DNA of 64,000 nt from UBA4207 sp964352405 (GTDB lineage: Bacteria; Bdellovibrionota; Bacteriovoracia; Bacteriovoracales; Bacteriovoracaceae). This document shows positions 1-9,328 of the stretch, in pieces. Every line of letters starts with the position of its first letter. Position 1 is the stretch's first letter. The notes beneath the pieces are model-generated. The model was not told the DNA's origin and ran no database searches. It saw only the letters and a list, made by a program, of their open reading frames with translations. A program made the position numbers and the translations under genes. The stretch is taken from positions 16,558 to 80,557 of the forward strand of contig CAYGRY010000003.1 in NCBI GenBank assembly GCA_964352405.1. Direction: 5' to 3'.

Positions 1-209
1 CACTTGCACTTTATTATGTTGTTATTTGGATTCGTTGGACATTGCCTAGACTAAGAGTGGATCACTTGATGACTCTTTGTTGGAAGTACCTAACCCCAAT
101 CGCTTTATTTAATCTAGTTGGTTGTGCCTTGTGGATGTTCTTCTTTCACGGTCAATCAATCTGGCAACTCCTTGGTCACCTTGGTGGTGGTCATGGCGGC
201 GGACATTAA
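1..209 (+). CDS. nuoH: NADH-quinone oxidoreductase subunit H, C-terminal end only
   Basis: The frame that starts at base 3 is open to the TAA at 207-209 and encodes about 68 residues. It contains IWIRWTLPRLRVDHLMTLCW, the conserved C-terminal segment of complex I subunit H (quinone-binding, membrane arm), followed by one hydrophobic helix and a short Gly/His-rich tail. The start lies outside the window. It sits 19 bases before nuoJ, so it heads the membrane-arm part of the nuo operon seen here. The usual nuoI between H and J is absent at this place. Confidence 0.93.
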   Translation, partial: LALYYVVIWIRWTLPRLRVDHLMTLCWKYLTPIALFNLVGCALWMFFFHGQSIWQLLGHLGGGHGGGH

Positions 210-228
210 TAAGTAACTGGAGATTTTT

Positions 229-765
229 GTGTTTGATCAAATTCTTTTTATACTTTCGGCTGTCATTACCATGGGTGGTGCTTTAGCTGTCGTATTTTCA
301 AATAACCTAATGCACGCCTGTGTTTACTTGCTTGCAAGTCTATTCGGTGTGGCTGGATTGTATGCGACACTTAACGCTGACTTTTTGGCTGCCACTCAGC
401 TAGTTGTTTACGCCGGTGGTGTTGTTATTCTTATGCTTTTTGCCATCATGCTAACTGGTGGAGTTCAATCAACAGTAAATAAATTTGGTATCGTTAAAGT
501 TCCTGGAATGGGCAATGCTAAAACTTATTCGGCTGCAGGCTTAGCGGCTGTTGTAATCTCTTTTGTCTTATTTAAAATTCTAAAAAATGCAGCAGCAATG
601 CCGGCCAAAGGTCAGATGGCTTATGAAAGTACTGTTGAGAAACTTGGTGGCTTATTAGTAAGTGATCACGTTCTTGCCTTTGAGCTTTCATCAATTTTAC
701 TTCTTGGTGCACTGGTTGGGGCAGCAGTTATCGCCCGCCCAAGACATATTAAGGATGATGTATGA
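229..765 (+). CDS. nuoJ: NADH-quinone oxidoreductase subunit J
   Basis: Membrane subunit J of the proton-pumping NADH:quinone oxidoreductase. The 178-residue product has five hydrophobic segments. TM3 carries the VVYAGGVVILMLFAIML block in which the family has its pi-bulge tyrosine. The start is GTG at 229 with a GGAG ribosome site about eight bases upstream. Its last four bases overlap nuoK (ATGA), so the two are translationally coupled. Length and motifs are normal for the family. Confidence 0.95.
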   Translation: MFDQILFILSAVITMGGALAVVFSNNLMHACVYLLASLFGVAGLYATLNADFLAATQLVVYAGGVVILMLFAIMLTGGVQSTVNKFGIVKVPGMGNAKTYSAAGLAAVVISFVLFKILKNAAAMPAKGQMAYESTVEKLGGLLVSDHVLAFELSSILLLGALVGAAVIARPRHIKDDV

Positions 766-1067
766 TCACATTGCCATCATATCTCTTTATCTCATTTGTG
801 CTTTTTATTTGCGGCTTAGTCGTTATGATCGCGAGAAAAAATATCGTCGCCATCATGCTTGGTATTGAGCTTATTCTTAATGCTGCTGCTTTAAACTTTG
901 CGGCCTATACAAAATTTATCAATCAAAATTTAGATGGACATATAATTTCATTGTTCATCATTGTAATTGCAGCCGCTGAAGCAGCTGTGGGTCTTGCGAT
1001 CGTGATTCGTTTTTATCAGATCAAAGAAAGTATCCACATCGATGATGCGACTCAACTCCAAAGCTGA
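762..1067 (+). CDS. nuoK: NADH-quinone oxidoreductase subunit K
   Basis: The 101-residue, three-helix subunit K of complex I, part of the proton channel between the H/J region and the antiporter-like subunits. The two family glutamates are visible: E36 in TM2 (GIELILN) and E73 in TM3 (AAAEAAVG). ATG start overlaps the nuoJ stop by four bases, and nuoL follows after 14 bases. This intact copy is a useful reference for the degenerate K-like gene at 7771-8013. Confidence 0.96.
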   Translation: MITLPSYLFISFVLFICGLVVMIARKNIVAIMLGIELILNAAALNFAAYTKFINQNLDGHIISLFIIVIAAAEAAVGLAIVIRFYQIKESIHIDDATQLQS

Positions 1068-1081
1068 AGGACGGGAATTTC

Positions 1082-3256
1082 ATGGACTATACAGTAATGA
1101 ATGTAGCCCCAATTGTTTTGCTGCCATTTTTTGCTTTCGTACTAAACTCTTTTATTGTTAAAAGATTTACGACGCTTGCAGTGTCAATTTCATGTGGCGC
1201 AATCTTCGGATCATTTATCTTCGCTTTCAGAATCTTCAAAGACTTTGTTTTTGGAACTTATGCAACAGATGCCTACGTTCACAAATTCTTTAATTGGATT
1301 GACCTGTCTTTTGGGGCAGAGATTTTCAAAATTAATATGGGTATCTATATTGATAATATGACGGCCGTCATGTTGTTAATGGTTACCGGGGTTGCGACTT
1401 TAATTCACGTTTTCTCGTCATGGTATATGCATGATGATGCGAGATACGGAAGATTCTTTGTTTATATGTCGTTATTTACAAGTGCCATGCTTGGGCTTGT
1501 TCTTTCAGACAATCTTCTTTCAGTTTTCATCTTCTGGGAGCTAATGGGATTTTGTTCATATAGCTTAATTGGCTTCTACTATGAAAAAGAAGCTGCCGGA
1601 AATGCATCAGTAAAAGCTTTCATGACAACAAGAGTTGGAGATGTTTTCTTCCTGCTTGGTATCTTGGCGCTTTGGTCTGTAGTCGGTTCTGTTACATTCG
1701 TTGACATTTACGCTGCAGTCGCTGCAGGTAAATTTGAAGGCGTGATGGCGCTTGGAATTCCTGTTATTACTGTTGCCGCCTTTTCACTATTTATGGGAAC
1801 GATTGGTAAGTCTGCTCAGTTTCCACTTCAGGTTTGGCTACCAGATGCTATGCAAGGACCAACCCCTTGTTCTGCACTAATTCACGCAGCAACAATGGTT
1901 GCTGCTGGTGTTTATCTTTCGCTTCGTGCTTACCCACTAATGGAAGCTGCGGGTATGCTTCCTTATATAGCTTATATTGGTGCGATTACTGCTTTTGGTG
2001 CAGCAACGATTGCACTTATTCAAACAGACATCAAAGCCGTCCTCGCCTACTCAACAATATCTCAACTTGGTTTTATGGTTCTTGGTATTGGCGTCGGTTC
2101 ATATAATGCTGCTTTCATGCATTTGATTACTCACGCTATCTTTAAGGCATGTTTATTCTTGGCCGCAGGCTCAGTTATTCACAGTCTTCATGATCCACAC
2201 ACTCATGCAGGCGTTCAAGAAATGCCACGCATGGGCGGATTAAAAAATAAATTGAAGTTCACCTGGATTGCAATGTGGTGTTGTACTTTGGCCATCGCAG
2301 GTATTCCATTCTTCTCAGGATTTGTTTCAAAGGACAGAATTTTAGGCGATGCCTTGTTAATGGCTCTTTCAAATAAGTGGTATATTGCTCCAACCGTTCT
2401 TGGATTTTTTGCCGCTCTATTAACAGCATTCTATATGTGCCGAATGATGTTCCTAACTTTCCATGGTCAGCCTCGCGACAAAGAAGTTTATGATCACTGT
2501 CACGAAGAGCATTTAACTTGGAACAGTAACGTACCTTTATTAATACTCTCAGTGTTTACCCTTGGTATTTGGTTCTCTGGCTCTCTGACTGGACAAGGTT
2601 TAGTTAAGGTTGCTGGCGATAGATATGAATGGTTTCAAACATTAATTCATGAACCAGTTCCCGCGAAATTTGCTACTCACAGAAGACAGCAATGGGGCAG
2701 CGAAGACATTAAGTCTGGCGCTAACTTTCCTCGCGCTTCATATGACTCAAATCACGGATTATCAGAAGAAGAAGCTCACCATGTTCACCATATTCACAGT
2801 ATTGGTGCAATCATGTCGATCATCATTGCTTTGTCTGGTGTGTTTCTCGCCTTCCTAATGTATGTCAAAAAATCTGTCGATCCAGGTTGGTGGGTTTCGA
2901 CATTCTCTGGTTGGTATAAGTCGTTAAAGAATAAGTATTATTTTGATGATCTTTATATTGGCGTATTGATTCAAAAAGGTCTTCTCCCTTTTAATAATCT
3001 TTTGGCCGCATTTGATATGGGCGTTTACGATCGCTACGCCGTTGATGGTTGGGCGACTGTAAACAGAGTCATGTATAAGTTTGCGCGCTGGTTTGACGAC
3101 TTAATTGTCGACACTGTTGCTGTAGATGGAACCGGTGCCAGTGTTCGCTTGTTTAACTTGGTACTTAGAACTGTTCAGTCAGGAAAAATACAATTTTATT
3201 TTTTAATCATTGTCTTTGTCTTAGCTGGATATGCTTGGAAATTAGTAATTAATTAA
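1082..3256 (+). CDS. nuoL: NADH-quinone oxidoreductase subunit L
   Basis: Largest antiporter-like subunit of complex I, 724 residues, somewhat longer than the roughly 610-residue E. coli protein. The proton-path residues are present: E153 in the TM5 block FIFWELMGF and K243 in GKSAQFPLQVWLPDAM. The C-terminal region has the long amphipathic stretch and final helix expected for the lateral arm. A hydrophilic insert rich in His and Glu (about residues 550-580) accounts for part of the extra length. It lies between nuoK and nuoM in the standard order. Confidence 0.96.
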   Translation: MDYTVMNVAPIVLLPFFAFVLNSFIVKRFTTLAVSISCGAIFGSFIFAFRIFKDFVFGTYATDAYVHKFFNWIDLSFGAEIFKINMGIYIDNMTAVMLLMVTGVATLIHVFSSWYMHDDARYGRFFVYMSLFTSAMLGLVLSDNLLSVFIFWELMGFCSYSLIGFYYEKEAAGNASVKAFMTTRVGDVFFLLGILALWSVVGSVTFVDIYAAVAAGKFEGVMALGIPVITVAAFSLFMGTIGKSAQFPLQVWLPDAMQGPTPCSALIHAATMVAAGVYLSLRAYPLMEAAGMLPYIAYIGAITAFGAATIALIQTDIKAVLAYSTISQLGFMVLGIGVGSYNAAFMHLITHAIFKACLFLAAGSVIHSLHDPHTHAGVQEMPRMGGLKNKLKFTWIAMWCCTLAIAGIPFFSGFVSKDRILGDALLMALSNKWYIAPTVLGFFAALLTAFYMCRMMFLTFHGQPRDKEVYDHCHEEHLTWNSNVPLLILSVFTLGIWFSGSLTGQGLVKVAGDRYEWFQTLIHEPVPAKFATHRRQQWGSEDIKSGANFPRASYDSNHGLSEEEAHHVHHIHSIGAIMSIIIALSGVFLAFLMYVKKSVDPGWWVSTFSGWYKSLKNKYYFDDLYIGVLIQKGLLPFNNLLAAFDMGVYDRYAVDGWATVNRVMYKFARWFDDLIVDTVAVDGTGASVRLFNLVLRTVQSGKIQFYFLIIVFVLAGYAWKLVIN

Positions 3257-3290
3257 GAACGTTTTTTAAAATAGATATAGGGAGTAACCC

Positions 3291-4823
3291 ATGCACGGCT
3301 CATCTAACCTGCTCAACTGGATTTTGTGGATGCCATTAATTGGCGCTATTGGCGTATTACTTTTACCTAAGGCAAAAGAATCTGCTGTTAGATGGTGGAG
3401 TTTACTAAATACTGCCATTACATTTGCATTAACCTTAGTGCTTTACAGTAAATTCGATTCAAACGTGCCTGGCATGCAAGAAGCTTTTGCAGTAAAAATC
3501 CCTTGGATCTCACAGTTTAATATTTTTTATAGCCTTGGAATAGATGGAATTTCTCTTCCAATGATTCTTCTTACAGGCTTGTTGTTCTTTCTTTGTATTT
3601 TGAGCTCATGGACAATAACAAAATCTATTAAAGGATATTTCGCCCTTATGTTGATGCTTCAATCAACAGTATTTGGCGTGTTCTTATCTCTCGATTTCTT
3701 CCTTTTCTATGTTTACTGGGAAGTCATGCTAATTCCAATGTTCTTTCTTATCGGAATTTGGGGTGGAGAAAATCGCGAATATGCAGCGGTTAAATTTTTC
3801 CTTTATACATTCTTTGGATCAATTCTAATGCTTGTTGGTATGGTTGCTCTTTATTACGCAACCGGACAAAGCGCAGACTCATTTGATATTATTGCACTTT
3901 CTGGTGGTAAATTTACTGAGCTTACAGTTTCGATGTTTGGCTCTACTCTACCTTTCGCAAAAATCTTCTTTGTCTTCATGTTCATTGGTTTTGCGATCAA
4001 GGTTCCAGTCTTCCCATTTCACACATGGCTTCCACATGCCCACGTACAAGCACCAACAGCAATTTCAGTTATTCTTGCTGGCGTTCTTCTTAAGATGGGA
4101 ACTTATGGCTTTTTAAGAATCGCCTTTCCAATTTTTCCAGGTGCAGCAGTTTACTTTGCCGATGCAATTGCTTGGCTTGGTCTAATCAATATCGTTTACG
4201 GCGCTCTTTGCGCCATGGCACAGACAGATGTTAAGAAACTTGTGGCTTACTCATCAGTTTCTCACATGGGATTTGTCATGGTTGGCTTGGCCGCAATGAC
4301 TACTGAAGGAATGAACGGAGCTGTTCTTCAAATGTTCAACCACGGAACATCGGCTGCAATGCTGTTCTTAATGGTCGGTGTTCTTTATGAAAGATCTCAC
4401 CACCGTTGGATTGTACGCCCTGATGGATCAAAAGGATTTGGCGGTCTTTATACACAAATGCCAATTTTTGCGATCATCTTTATTATCTCAATGTTCGCAG
4501 CTATGGGTCTTCCAGGTCTTTCTGGCTTTATCTCTGAAGCACTAATCTTTTTAGGTATCTATAAGAAATATACAACGATCACAGTTATATCTCTTATCGG
4601 TCTCTTGCTTGGCGCAGCTTATCTGTTGTGGATGTTTAAGCGCATGTTCTTTGGAGAAGTTAACGAGAGCTGTAAGTCATACTCAGACATGAACAATAGA
4701 GAGATCTTATTCATGGTTCCTCTTTGTATTGCCGTCATCGTGTTTGGTGTTTGGCCAGCTCCAATTTTAAATATTATGAAGGCTTCAGTAGGCCAATTGG
4801 TCTCAATGCTTTCTAAGTTTTAG
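3291..4823 (+). CDS. nuoM: NADH-quinone oxidoreductase subunit M
   Basis: Antiporter-like membrane subunit M of complex I, 510 residues, about 14 helices. Key residues can be read: E144 in YWEVMLIPMF (TM5), K237 in AIKVPVFPFHTWLPHAH (TM7) and K268 in VLLKMGTYG (TM8). The ATG at 3291 follows a GGGAG site. The gene is 34 bases after nuoL and 9 bases before nuoN, in the normal order. Confidence 0.96.
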   Translation: MHGSSNLLNWILWMPLIGAIGVLLLPKAKESAVRWWSLLNTAITFALTLVLYSKFDSNVPGMQEAFAVKIPWISQFNIFYSLGIDGISLPMILLTGLLFFLCILSSWTITKSIKGYFALMLMLQSTVFGVFLSLDFFLFYVYWEVMLIPMFFLIGIWGGENREYAAVKFFLYTFFGSILMLVGMVALYYATGQSADSFDIIALSGGKFTELTVSMFGSTLPFAKIFFVFMFIGFAIKVPVFPFHTWLPHAHVQAPTAISVILAGVLLKMGTYGFLRIAFPIFPGAAVYFADAIAWLGLINIVYGALCAMAQTDVKKLVAYSSVSHMGFVMVGLAAMTTEGMNGAVLQMFNHGTSAAMLFLMVGVLYERSHHRWIVRPDGSKGFGGLYTQMPIFAIIFIISMFAAMGLPGLSGFISEALIFLGIYKKYTTITVISLIGLLLGAAYLLWMFKRMFFGEVNESCKSYSDMNNREILFMVPLCIAVIVFGVWPAPILNIMKASVGQLVSMLSKF

Positions 4824-4832
4824 GAAAAAGAT

Positions 4833-6299
4833 ATGCAACTTAACTATTTAGCCAATCTTTCTCACTATGTACCTGAGTTGATTGTCTGCTTGACGATGGT
4901 CATGACAATGATTGTTGAGGCAACATACGAGAATGGGGAGAAATCAAAACCCCTAATGTATTGGTGTTCAATTGTTGGATTGTTTTGTGCCTTTGTCGTT
5001 TTGTGCCTAAGCCTTAACCAGCCACCAACAACAGCATTTTTTAATGCAGTTGTGATCGATCCATTTAGTACATTGATGAAAATCATAATGGTGCTTGGAA
5101 CACTTGGGGCAATTTGGCTTAGCCACTCTTCAAACGATATCTATAACCCAGTTAAGCCAGAGTTTATTATGTTAGGCTTAGGCGTTCTTGTTGGTGGAAT
5201 GTTACTGGCATCTGCTAATAATATGCTCACTCTTTATCTAGGAATTGAGACACTATCAATTCTTTCATACGCCCTAGCTTCCCTTAGAAAAAATGATGAG
5301 AGATCTTCTGAAGCCGGACTTAAGTACTCACTTTACGGCGGAATTTCAGCAGGTCTAATGTTATTTGGAATGAGTCATATGTTTGGGGTTCTTGGTACAA
5401 TCCAGTTCAATGGTATGGCCCAAAATATTGCGAACCTGACTCAAAATGAAATATTGGTTCTGATTCCATCATTCTTATTATTTTTTGTTGGTATTGGTTA
5501 TAAGATTGCTTGTGTTCCTTTTCATATGTGGTCGCCAGATGTTTATGAAGGCTCACCCCTTCCTGTTACAGCTTTCTTTTCAATTGTTCCAAAGATGGCG
5601 GGAATTGCGGTCTTACTAAGAATTACAATTTCGTTTTTCTCCAATGACGGAGTCATGCAATACTCTTGGCTTGGATTACTACAAGTTATCGCTGCACTAA
5701 CGATGACAGTCGGAAATATCTCGGCCATCAATCAAAGATCCATAAAAAGAATGTTGGCATTCAGCTCAATTGGTCACGCTGGCTTTATGATGCTAGGTGC
5801 AATTGTTCTTGGTGTTGATGGTGTTCGCTCTGTGTTGTTCTACGGGATTGGTTATATGTTTATGACATTAGCCGCCTTTGCTATCACTTCGTTTATACAG
5901 AATAAATACGGCAATGATCACTTTGAACGCTTTAGTGGTTTAATCTATAGAAAGCCGATGATGGCAATCGCAATGACAATCATCATGTTCTCACTGGCAG
6001 GTATTCCACCATTCAGTGGTTTCGTTGCAAAGTTCCATATTTTATCAGCGATCATTAAGCAGGGTTATATGACTCTTGCGATTATCGCAGCAATAAACTC
6101 GGTCATTTCACTCTACTACTATCTTAAAGTTGTTAGACTAATGGTATTCAAAGAAAAAGAGGATGATGGAGAGATCGTCGGCTTTTCATTTATTAACCAA
6201 TCCGTCATCGTAATGCTTGTTGTTCCTGTTGTCGTACTGGGACTATTTTGGGCAAAAATAATGGCGGTTGCAGACGGGGCTAAACTCTTTATACAATAG
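4833..6299 (+). CDS. nuoN: NADH-quinone oxidoreductase subunit N
   Basis: Antiporter-like subunit N of complex I, 488 residues. E139 in the TM5 block LGIETLSILSYALASL and K224 in GYKIACVPFHMW are the expected proton-path residues, followed by the SPDVYEG segment typical of N. It is normally the last gene of a nuo operon, but here the next gene begins five bases after its stop. Transcription therefore probably continues into the unusual membrane-protein set at 6305-11214. Confidence 0.96.
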   Translation: MQLNYLANLSHYVPELIVCLTMVMTMIVEATYENGEKSKPLMYWCSIVGLFCAFVVLCLSLNQPPTTAFFNAVVIDPFSTLMKIIMVLGTLGAIWLSHSSNDIYNPVKPEFIMLGLGVLVGGMLLASANNMLTLYLGIETLSILSYALASLRKNDERSSEAGLKYSLYGGISAGLMLFGMSHMFGVLGTIQFNGMAQNIANLTQNEILVLIPSFLLFFVGIGYKIACVPFHMWSPDVYEGSPLPVTAFFSIVPKMAGIAVLLRITISFFSNDGVMQYSWLGLLQVIAALTMTVGNISAINQRSIKRMLAFSSIGHAGFMMLGAIVLGVDGVRSVLFYGIGYMFMTLAAFAITSFIQNKYGNDHFERFSGLIYRKPMMAIAMTIIMFSLAGIPPFSGFVAKFHILSAIIKQGYMTLAIIAAINSVISLYYYLKVVRLMVFKEKEDDGEIVGFSFINQSVIVMLVVPVVVLGLFWAKIMAVADGAKLFIQ

Positions 6300-6304
6300 A
6301 GATA

Positions 6305-6586
6305 ATGTCTCAATCACTAATAACATATTTATCTATTGGAGCGGCCATTTGGGCCGTTTCTTTTTTCAAGATTACACTTTTAAAAAAAGCGCATTCTGAT
6401 AAAAAACCTAATTACTGGATGGGATTAGGTAAGACCATAGACTTGAAAGCCTATGCATTAGTTTGCACAATTATTATTCCATTGATAATTCTAGTAAAAA
6501 TAGAAATATCTCAAGAGAATCTTGTCTTCTTAATTCCAATATTAATTATTGCAGTGTTAAGCAATTTTGAAAGAAAGGTGAAATAA
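6305..6586 (+). CDS. Small three-helix membrane protein of unknown function
   Basis: I do not recognise this 93-residue protein. It has one hydrophobic helix near residues 5-22, a basic stretch around 26-45 and two further helices near 50-66 and 70-87. It starts five bases after the nuoN stop and ends two bases before the next gene, so it belongs to the nuo transcript. In size and helix count it could be a degenerate NuoA-like or Mrp-type small subunit, but no NuoA motif is visible and I would not name it so. Confidence 0.75.
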   Translation: MSQSLITYLSIGAAIWAVSFFKITLLKKAHSDKKPNYWMGLGKTIDLKAYALVCTIIIPLIILVKIEISQENLVFLIPILIIAVLSNFERKVK

Positions 6587-6588
6587 AT

Positions 6589-7350
6589 ATGGAAAACATA
6601 TTAGTCACCACATTCGTATTCGTAATTAGCTTTGTCTGTATGATGATTGCATTTCCATCAAGTGAAATAATTAGCAATATAAAAGTAAAAAACTCTATCA
6701 GTAGTTCAATCGTGAATTATTACCGAAGTGCGATCCAGGTTTTAGCCAGCTCGCAACTAGTTAACGTTTCTCTTCACTTAGTGATGCTTCTTGGTTTTTT
6801 TGCAATTGGGTTCTCTGTTTATCAAAATGACTTAATTCTTATAATGGTTCTGCTAAGTTTTATGAGCATCATATGTATTATAAAAGACACTTTAGTCGAA
6901 CAAGATTTTCTAAAAAAAGATAAGATTATAAATCAAATAACGGTAAGCTTGTTAATGCTAGTAAGTTTAAAGCTTGCATCAATTCCATCACTGATAATAT
7001 CAATCATTCCAATATTGAATCTCTGGATACTAAAGACGTTTAACTCGAATAAAAATAAATATCAGTTTGAACTTAGTCCATCGCAAATATTTATAGATAA
7101 GTGTGTTTATTATTTCACCCTTTTTTCACAGAAAATTTTAGTTATGAATAATCTACTTTCAAAAGAAAGCATTCTAAACGTTGTTTTAGCATCATCACTC
7201 GTATTTGTTTTTGAGGTTTATGTATTGGAGTTAGTCACAACGACTTCTATTATTTCAAGAAAACCAAGGTCAAAAAAAATTAGTGGAAGTAATGCAATAT
7301 CATTCTTAATACTGATTCTGCTGTTTGCAAAGTATTGGAAGACACTATGA
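6589..7350 (+). CDS. Polytopic membrane protein, possibly a degenerate NuoH-like subunit
   Basis: The 253-residue product has about seven hydrophobic segments. After its first helix comes a pattern, residues 22-40 (FPSSEIISNIKVKNSIS), that can be laid beside the NuoH segment ERKxLxRIQxRxGPN. E26 and the hydrophobic spacing agree, but the GPN motif is lost. In the row of genes it stands where an H gene would stand before J and K. These are eye alignments only. The gene is AT-rich, lies two bases after its neighbour and shares an ATGA overlap with the next. What else it could be: an unrelated membrane protein. Confidence 0.6.
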   Translation: MENILVTTFVFVISFVCMMIAFPSSEIISNIKVKNSISSSIVNYYRSAIQVLASSQLVNVSLHLVMLLGFFAIGFSVYQNDLILIMVLLSFMSIICIIKDTLVEQDFLKKDKIINQITVSLLMLVSLKLASIPSLIISIIPILNLWILKTFNSNKNKYQFELSPSQIFIDKCVYYFTLFSQKILVMNNLLSKESILNVVLASSLVFVFEVYVLELVTTTSIISRKPRSKKISGSNAISFLILILLFAKYWKTL

Positions 7351-7778
7351 TGACAAGTGTCCTATATATAACCTCAGTATGTCTTGCTGTTTTTTCTATG
7401 TTGTTTGGAAATAGTAAGTACTCGACATATTTATCAACAAGTTCGATGCTCGCCTTAATATTGATTACTCTAGAAAAAACAAGTGTGCTTGGCTCAGTCG
7501 TATTGTTGCTGACATTTATTATATTTGAAACAGTATGTTTTACACAGACGGCGTGGAGCTTCCATCGCTTTAATCCACCAAGAACATCTAGGCATAAAAT
7601 TTTTTGGATAACATTATGTATGACGATTGGAGTAAGTGCTGTGTGGCAAACATCCATTAACCTAAAACTTTTTTCTCTTTCAAAGATAAGTTTTGAAGCA
7701 GATCTCGTTAAGGTACTTGTCCCAATAGTTTTTTGTATTTATGGATTATTAAGAAACAAGAAGAAAAGTAGTGTTTGA
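7347..7778 (+). CDS. Five-helix membrane protein, possibly a degenerate NuoJ-like subunit
   Basis: I start it at the ATG at 7347, which overlaps the previous stop as ATGA; a TTG at 7335 is also in frame. The 143-residue product has five helices, the NuoJ number. Its first 60 residues run parallel to the true NuoJ: an N-terminal helix, then FGNSKYSTYL beside FSNNLMHACVYL, then a long hydrophobic TM3 region. The tyrosine/double-glycine block of NuoJ TM3 is not conserved. It lies directly before a K-like gene, as nuoJ does before nuoK. Confidence 0.6.
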   Translation: MMTSVLYITSVCLAVFSMLFGNSKYSTYLSTSSMLALILITLEKTSVLGSVVLLLTFIIFETVCFTQTAWSFHRFNPPRTSRHKIFWITLCMTIGVSAVWQTSINLKLFSLSKISFEADLVKVLVPIVFCIYGLLRNKKKSSV

Positions 7779-8013
7779 GCTAACTAATATAGCCATTATC
7801 TTGCCAGTAGTATTTATGGCAATGTTTTATCAAAGCAATGGTCATAGCGCGCAGTTGCGAATGTGTGTCTATGTCATACTTTCTACACTCGCTTTGTTGG
7901 TAAACGACGAAGATGGCGCAGAGAACTTTATTGTCATTGCGATGATCGTCCTCTTGGTTGCTTTGGTTGTAATATTGAAGCTAAATAGAAAAAGAGATGT
8001 TGCTGATGATTGA
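7771..8013 (+). CDS. Three-helix membrane protein resembling NuoK without its glutamates
   Basis: An 80-residue, three-helix protein starting at GTG 7771 and overlapping the previous gene by eight bases. TM3 aligns in register with the true NuoK: FIVIAMIVLLVALVVIL against FIIVIAAAEAAVGLAIVI. TM2 VYVILSTLALL aligns with IELILNAAALN. In this alignment the two channel glutamates E36 and E73 of NuoK become Y34 and V60. If the homology is right, the fold is kept and the proton pathway is lost. Followed by an overlapping large membrane gene, as nuoK is by nuoL. Confidence 0.62.
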   Translation: MFELTNIAIILPVVFMAMFYQSNGHSAQLRMCVYVILSTLALLVNDEDGAENFIVIAMIVLLVALVVILKLNRKRDVADD

Positions 8014-9328
8014 TTTAAGCTTCTTAACTTTTTCCATTCTCGAATCTTTGAAGATTGATAATAAGTATGCGAATTATTTTAGTATCGCTTATAACGTGGT
8101 CGCCATCGGTTTGTGGTTTATTCTTGGTTCAGAAGAAAAATATATACCAATAATACTAGGCGTGATCCTAGTTATAAAATCCTTGTTCGATGTAAAAACA
8201 CCAATAAATTTAAAAAAATTCTTTTTACCACTTACATTAATAACCTTAGCGCCAATCGAAAAGAGTATTATCTTCAGTTTGTTGGTGATTGTTATAAACA
8301 AAAGAGAAAGTATTTACAAAGAGTTCTATAATATTGCAGGCATCACATTTATATTTATTTTGTCCCTACTCGCCATAAAAGCACCAGTTCTAATATCATA
8401 TATAGGTCTTGCTGTTTGTGGGCTCTATATTATATTTAACTATCAGATGAATAATAGATACTCGCTTCTTTTGTGGGTTTTAATCCAATCAAAGTTTTCG
8501 GTAAGTATATTTAGTCATAAACTATATTATCTCTCCGAAATCGTAATTGTTTTAATCATGTGTATAGCTACATTTTTGTTGTGGCTTGAAAAGAGGCGAG
8601 ACACAACATGGTTAAATATGAAAAAAGTACAGATACTATTTATCTGGTTTGCAACCATACAATTTGGACCATTTGGCTTTTGGCTTTCACTTTCATTCTA
8701 TAGCTTTATAAAAGAAACACTTTTGATTGAGAATGGTCCAGAAAGTTCAGCAGTAATTAAGATTAAGCCTGTGGCGATCGCTGTTTTCTACTTACTACCA
8801 GTGTCATTGCCAATGTTCTTTTTGATTAATACTAAGGATACTTCTTCAACTGTACTTGGTGGAATTGCGGCCTTTCTATACCTAATGATTGGAGGAAGGT
8901 GGATGCGAGAAATGAAAATCAGTATTAATGAAAAAATAATGGATAAGTGGCATGTTCTTGATGTTTTTTCGATTATGTCAGTAACAGTATATTTGTCTTA
9001 TAGATTGCTAGAAGGAAATCTTCTTGGTGTTATCACCTATTCAGCAATTTCTGTTGTGATGATAATTCTATTCATGGGCTTAAGGGTAGATGATTATTTA
9101 TTTAATAAACTTTCAATGCCGAGAGTGTTGCTTGTAACAGGAAAAAAACAAACCTTTAGACCATCACAAATAAATATAAAGCTAAATCAAACCCAAATAG
9201 CGAATAACCTGATCAATTTTATAATTGTTGTATTGAAAGATTTTTTTGAATTTATTGAACGAAATTTTCTCGTTGTTTTCATGCTTGTCTTTGGACTCAT
9301 ATTCTTTATAGGTGGTGGTTTTGCTTAA
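7997..9328 (+). CDS. Large polytopic membrane protein, possibly a degenerate NuoL-like subunit
   Basis: A 443-residue protein with roughly 12-13 hydrophobic segments. Start ATG at 7997, with an alternative ATG at 8006. E181 in YYLSEIVIVLIMCI may correspond to the TM5 glutamate of NuoL. A charged loop with K209/K210 follows, then IQFGPFGFWL, which resembles AQFPLQVWLP of NuoL TM7 without the lysine (A219 at that place). After the last core helix comes an amphipathic stretch and one final helix, like the NuoL tail. The similarity is weak and was seen by eye only. Overlaps both neighbours. Confidence 0.55.
   Translation: MLLMIDLSFLTFSILESLKIDNKYANYFSIAYNVVAIGLWFILGSEEKYIPIILGVILVIKSLFDVKTPINLKKFFLPLTLITLAPIEKSIIFSLLVIVINKRESIYKEFYNIAGITFIFILSLLAIKAPVLISYIGLAVCGLYIIFNYQMNNRYSLLLWVLIQSKFSVSIFSHKLYYLSEIVIVLIMCIATFLLWLEKRRDTTWLNMKKVQILFIWFATIQFGPFGFWLSLSFYSFIKETLLIENGPESSAVIKIKPVAIAVFYLLPVSLPMFFLINTKDTSSTVLGGIAAFLYLMIGGRWMREMKISINEKIMDKWHVLDVFSIMSVTVYLSYRLLEGNLLGVITYSAISVVMIILFMGLRVDDYLFNKLSMPRVLLVTGKKQTFRPSQINIKLNQTQIANNLINFIIVVLKDFFEFIERNFLVVFMLVFGLIFFIGGGFA

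Noticed and set aside
7280..7657. A 125-residue minus-strand frame inside the J-like gene
   Set aside because: Shadow of the plus-strand genes, with no ribosome site and no recognisable protein character.
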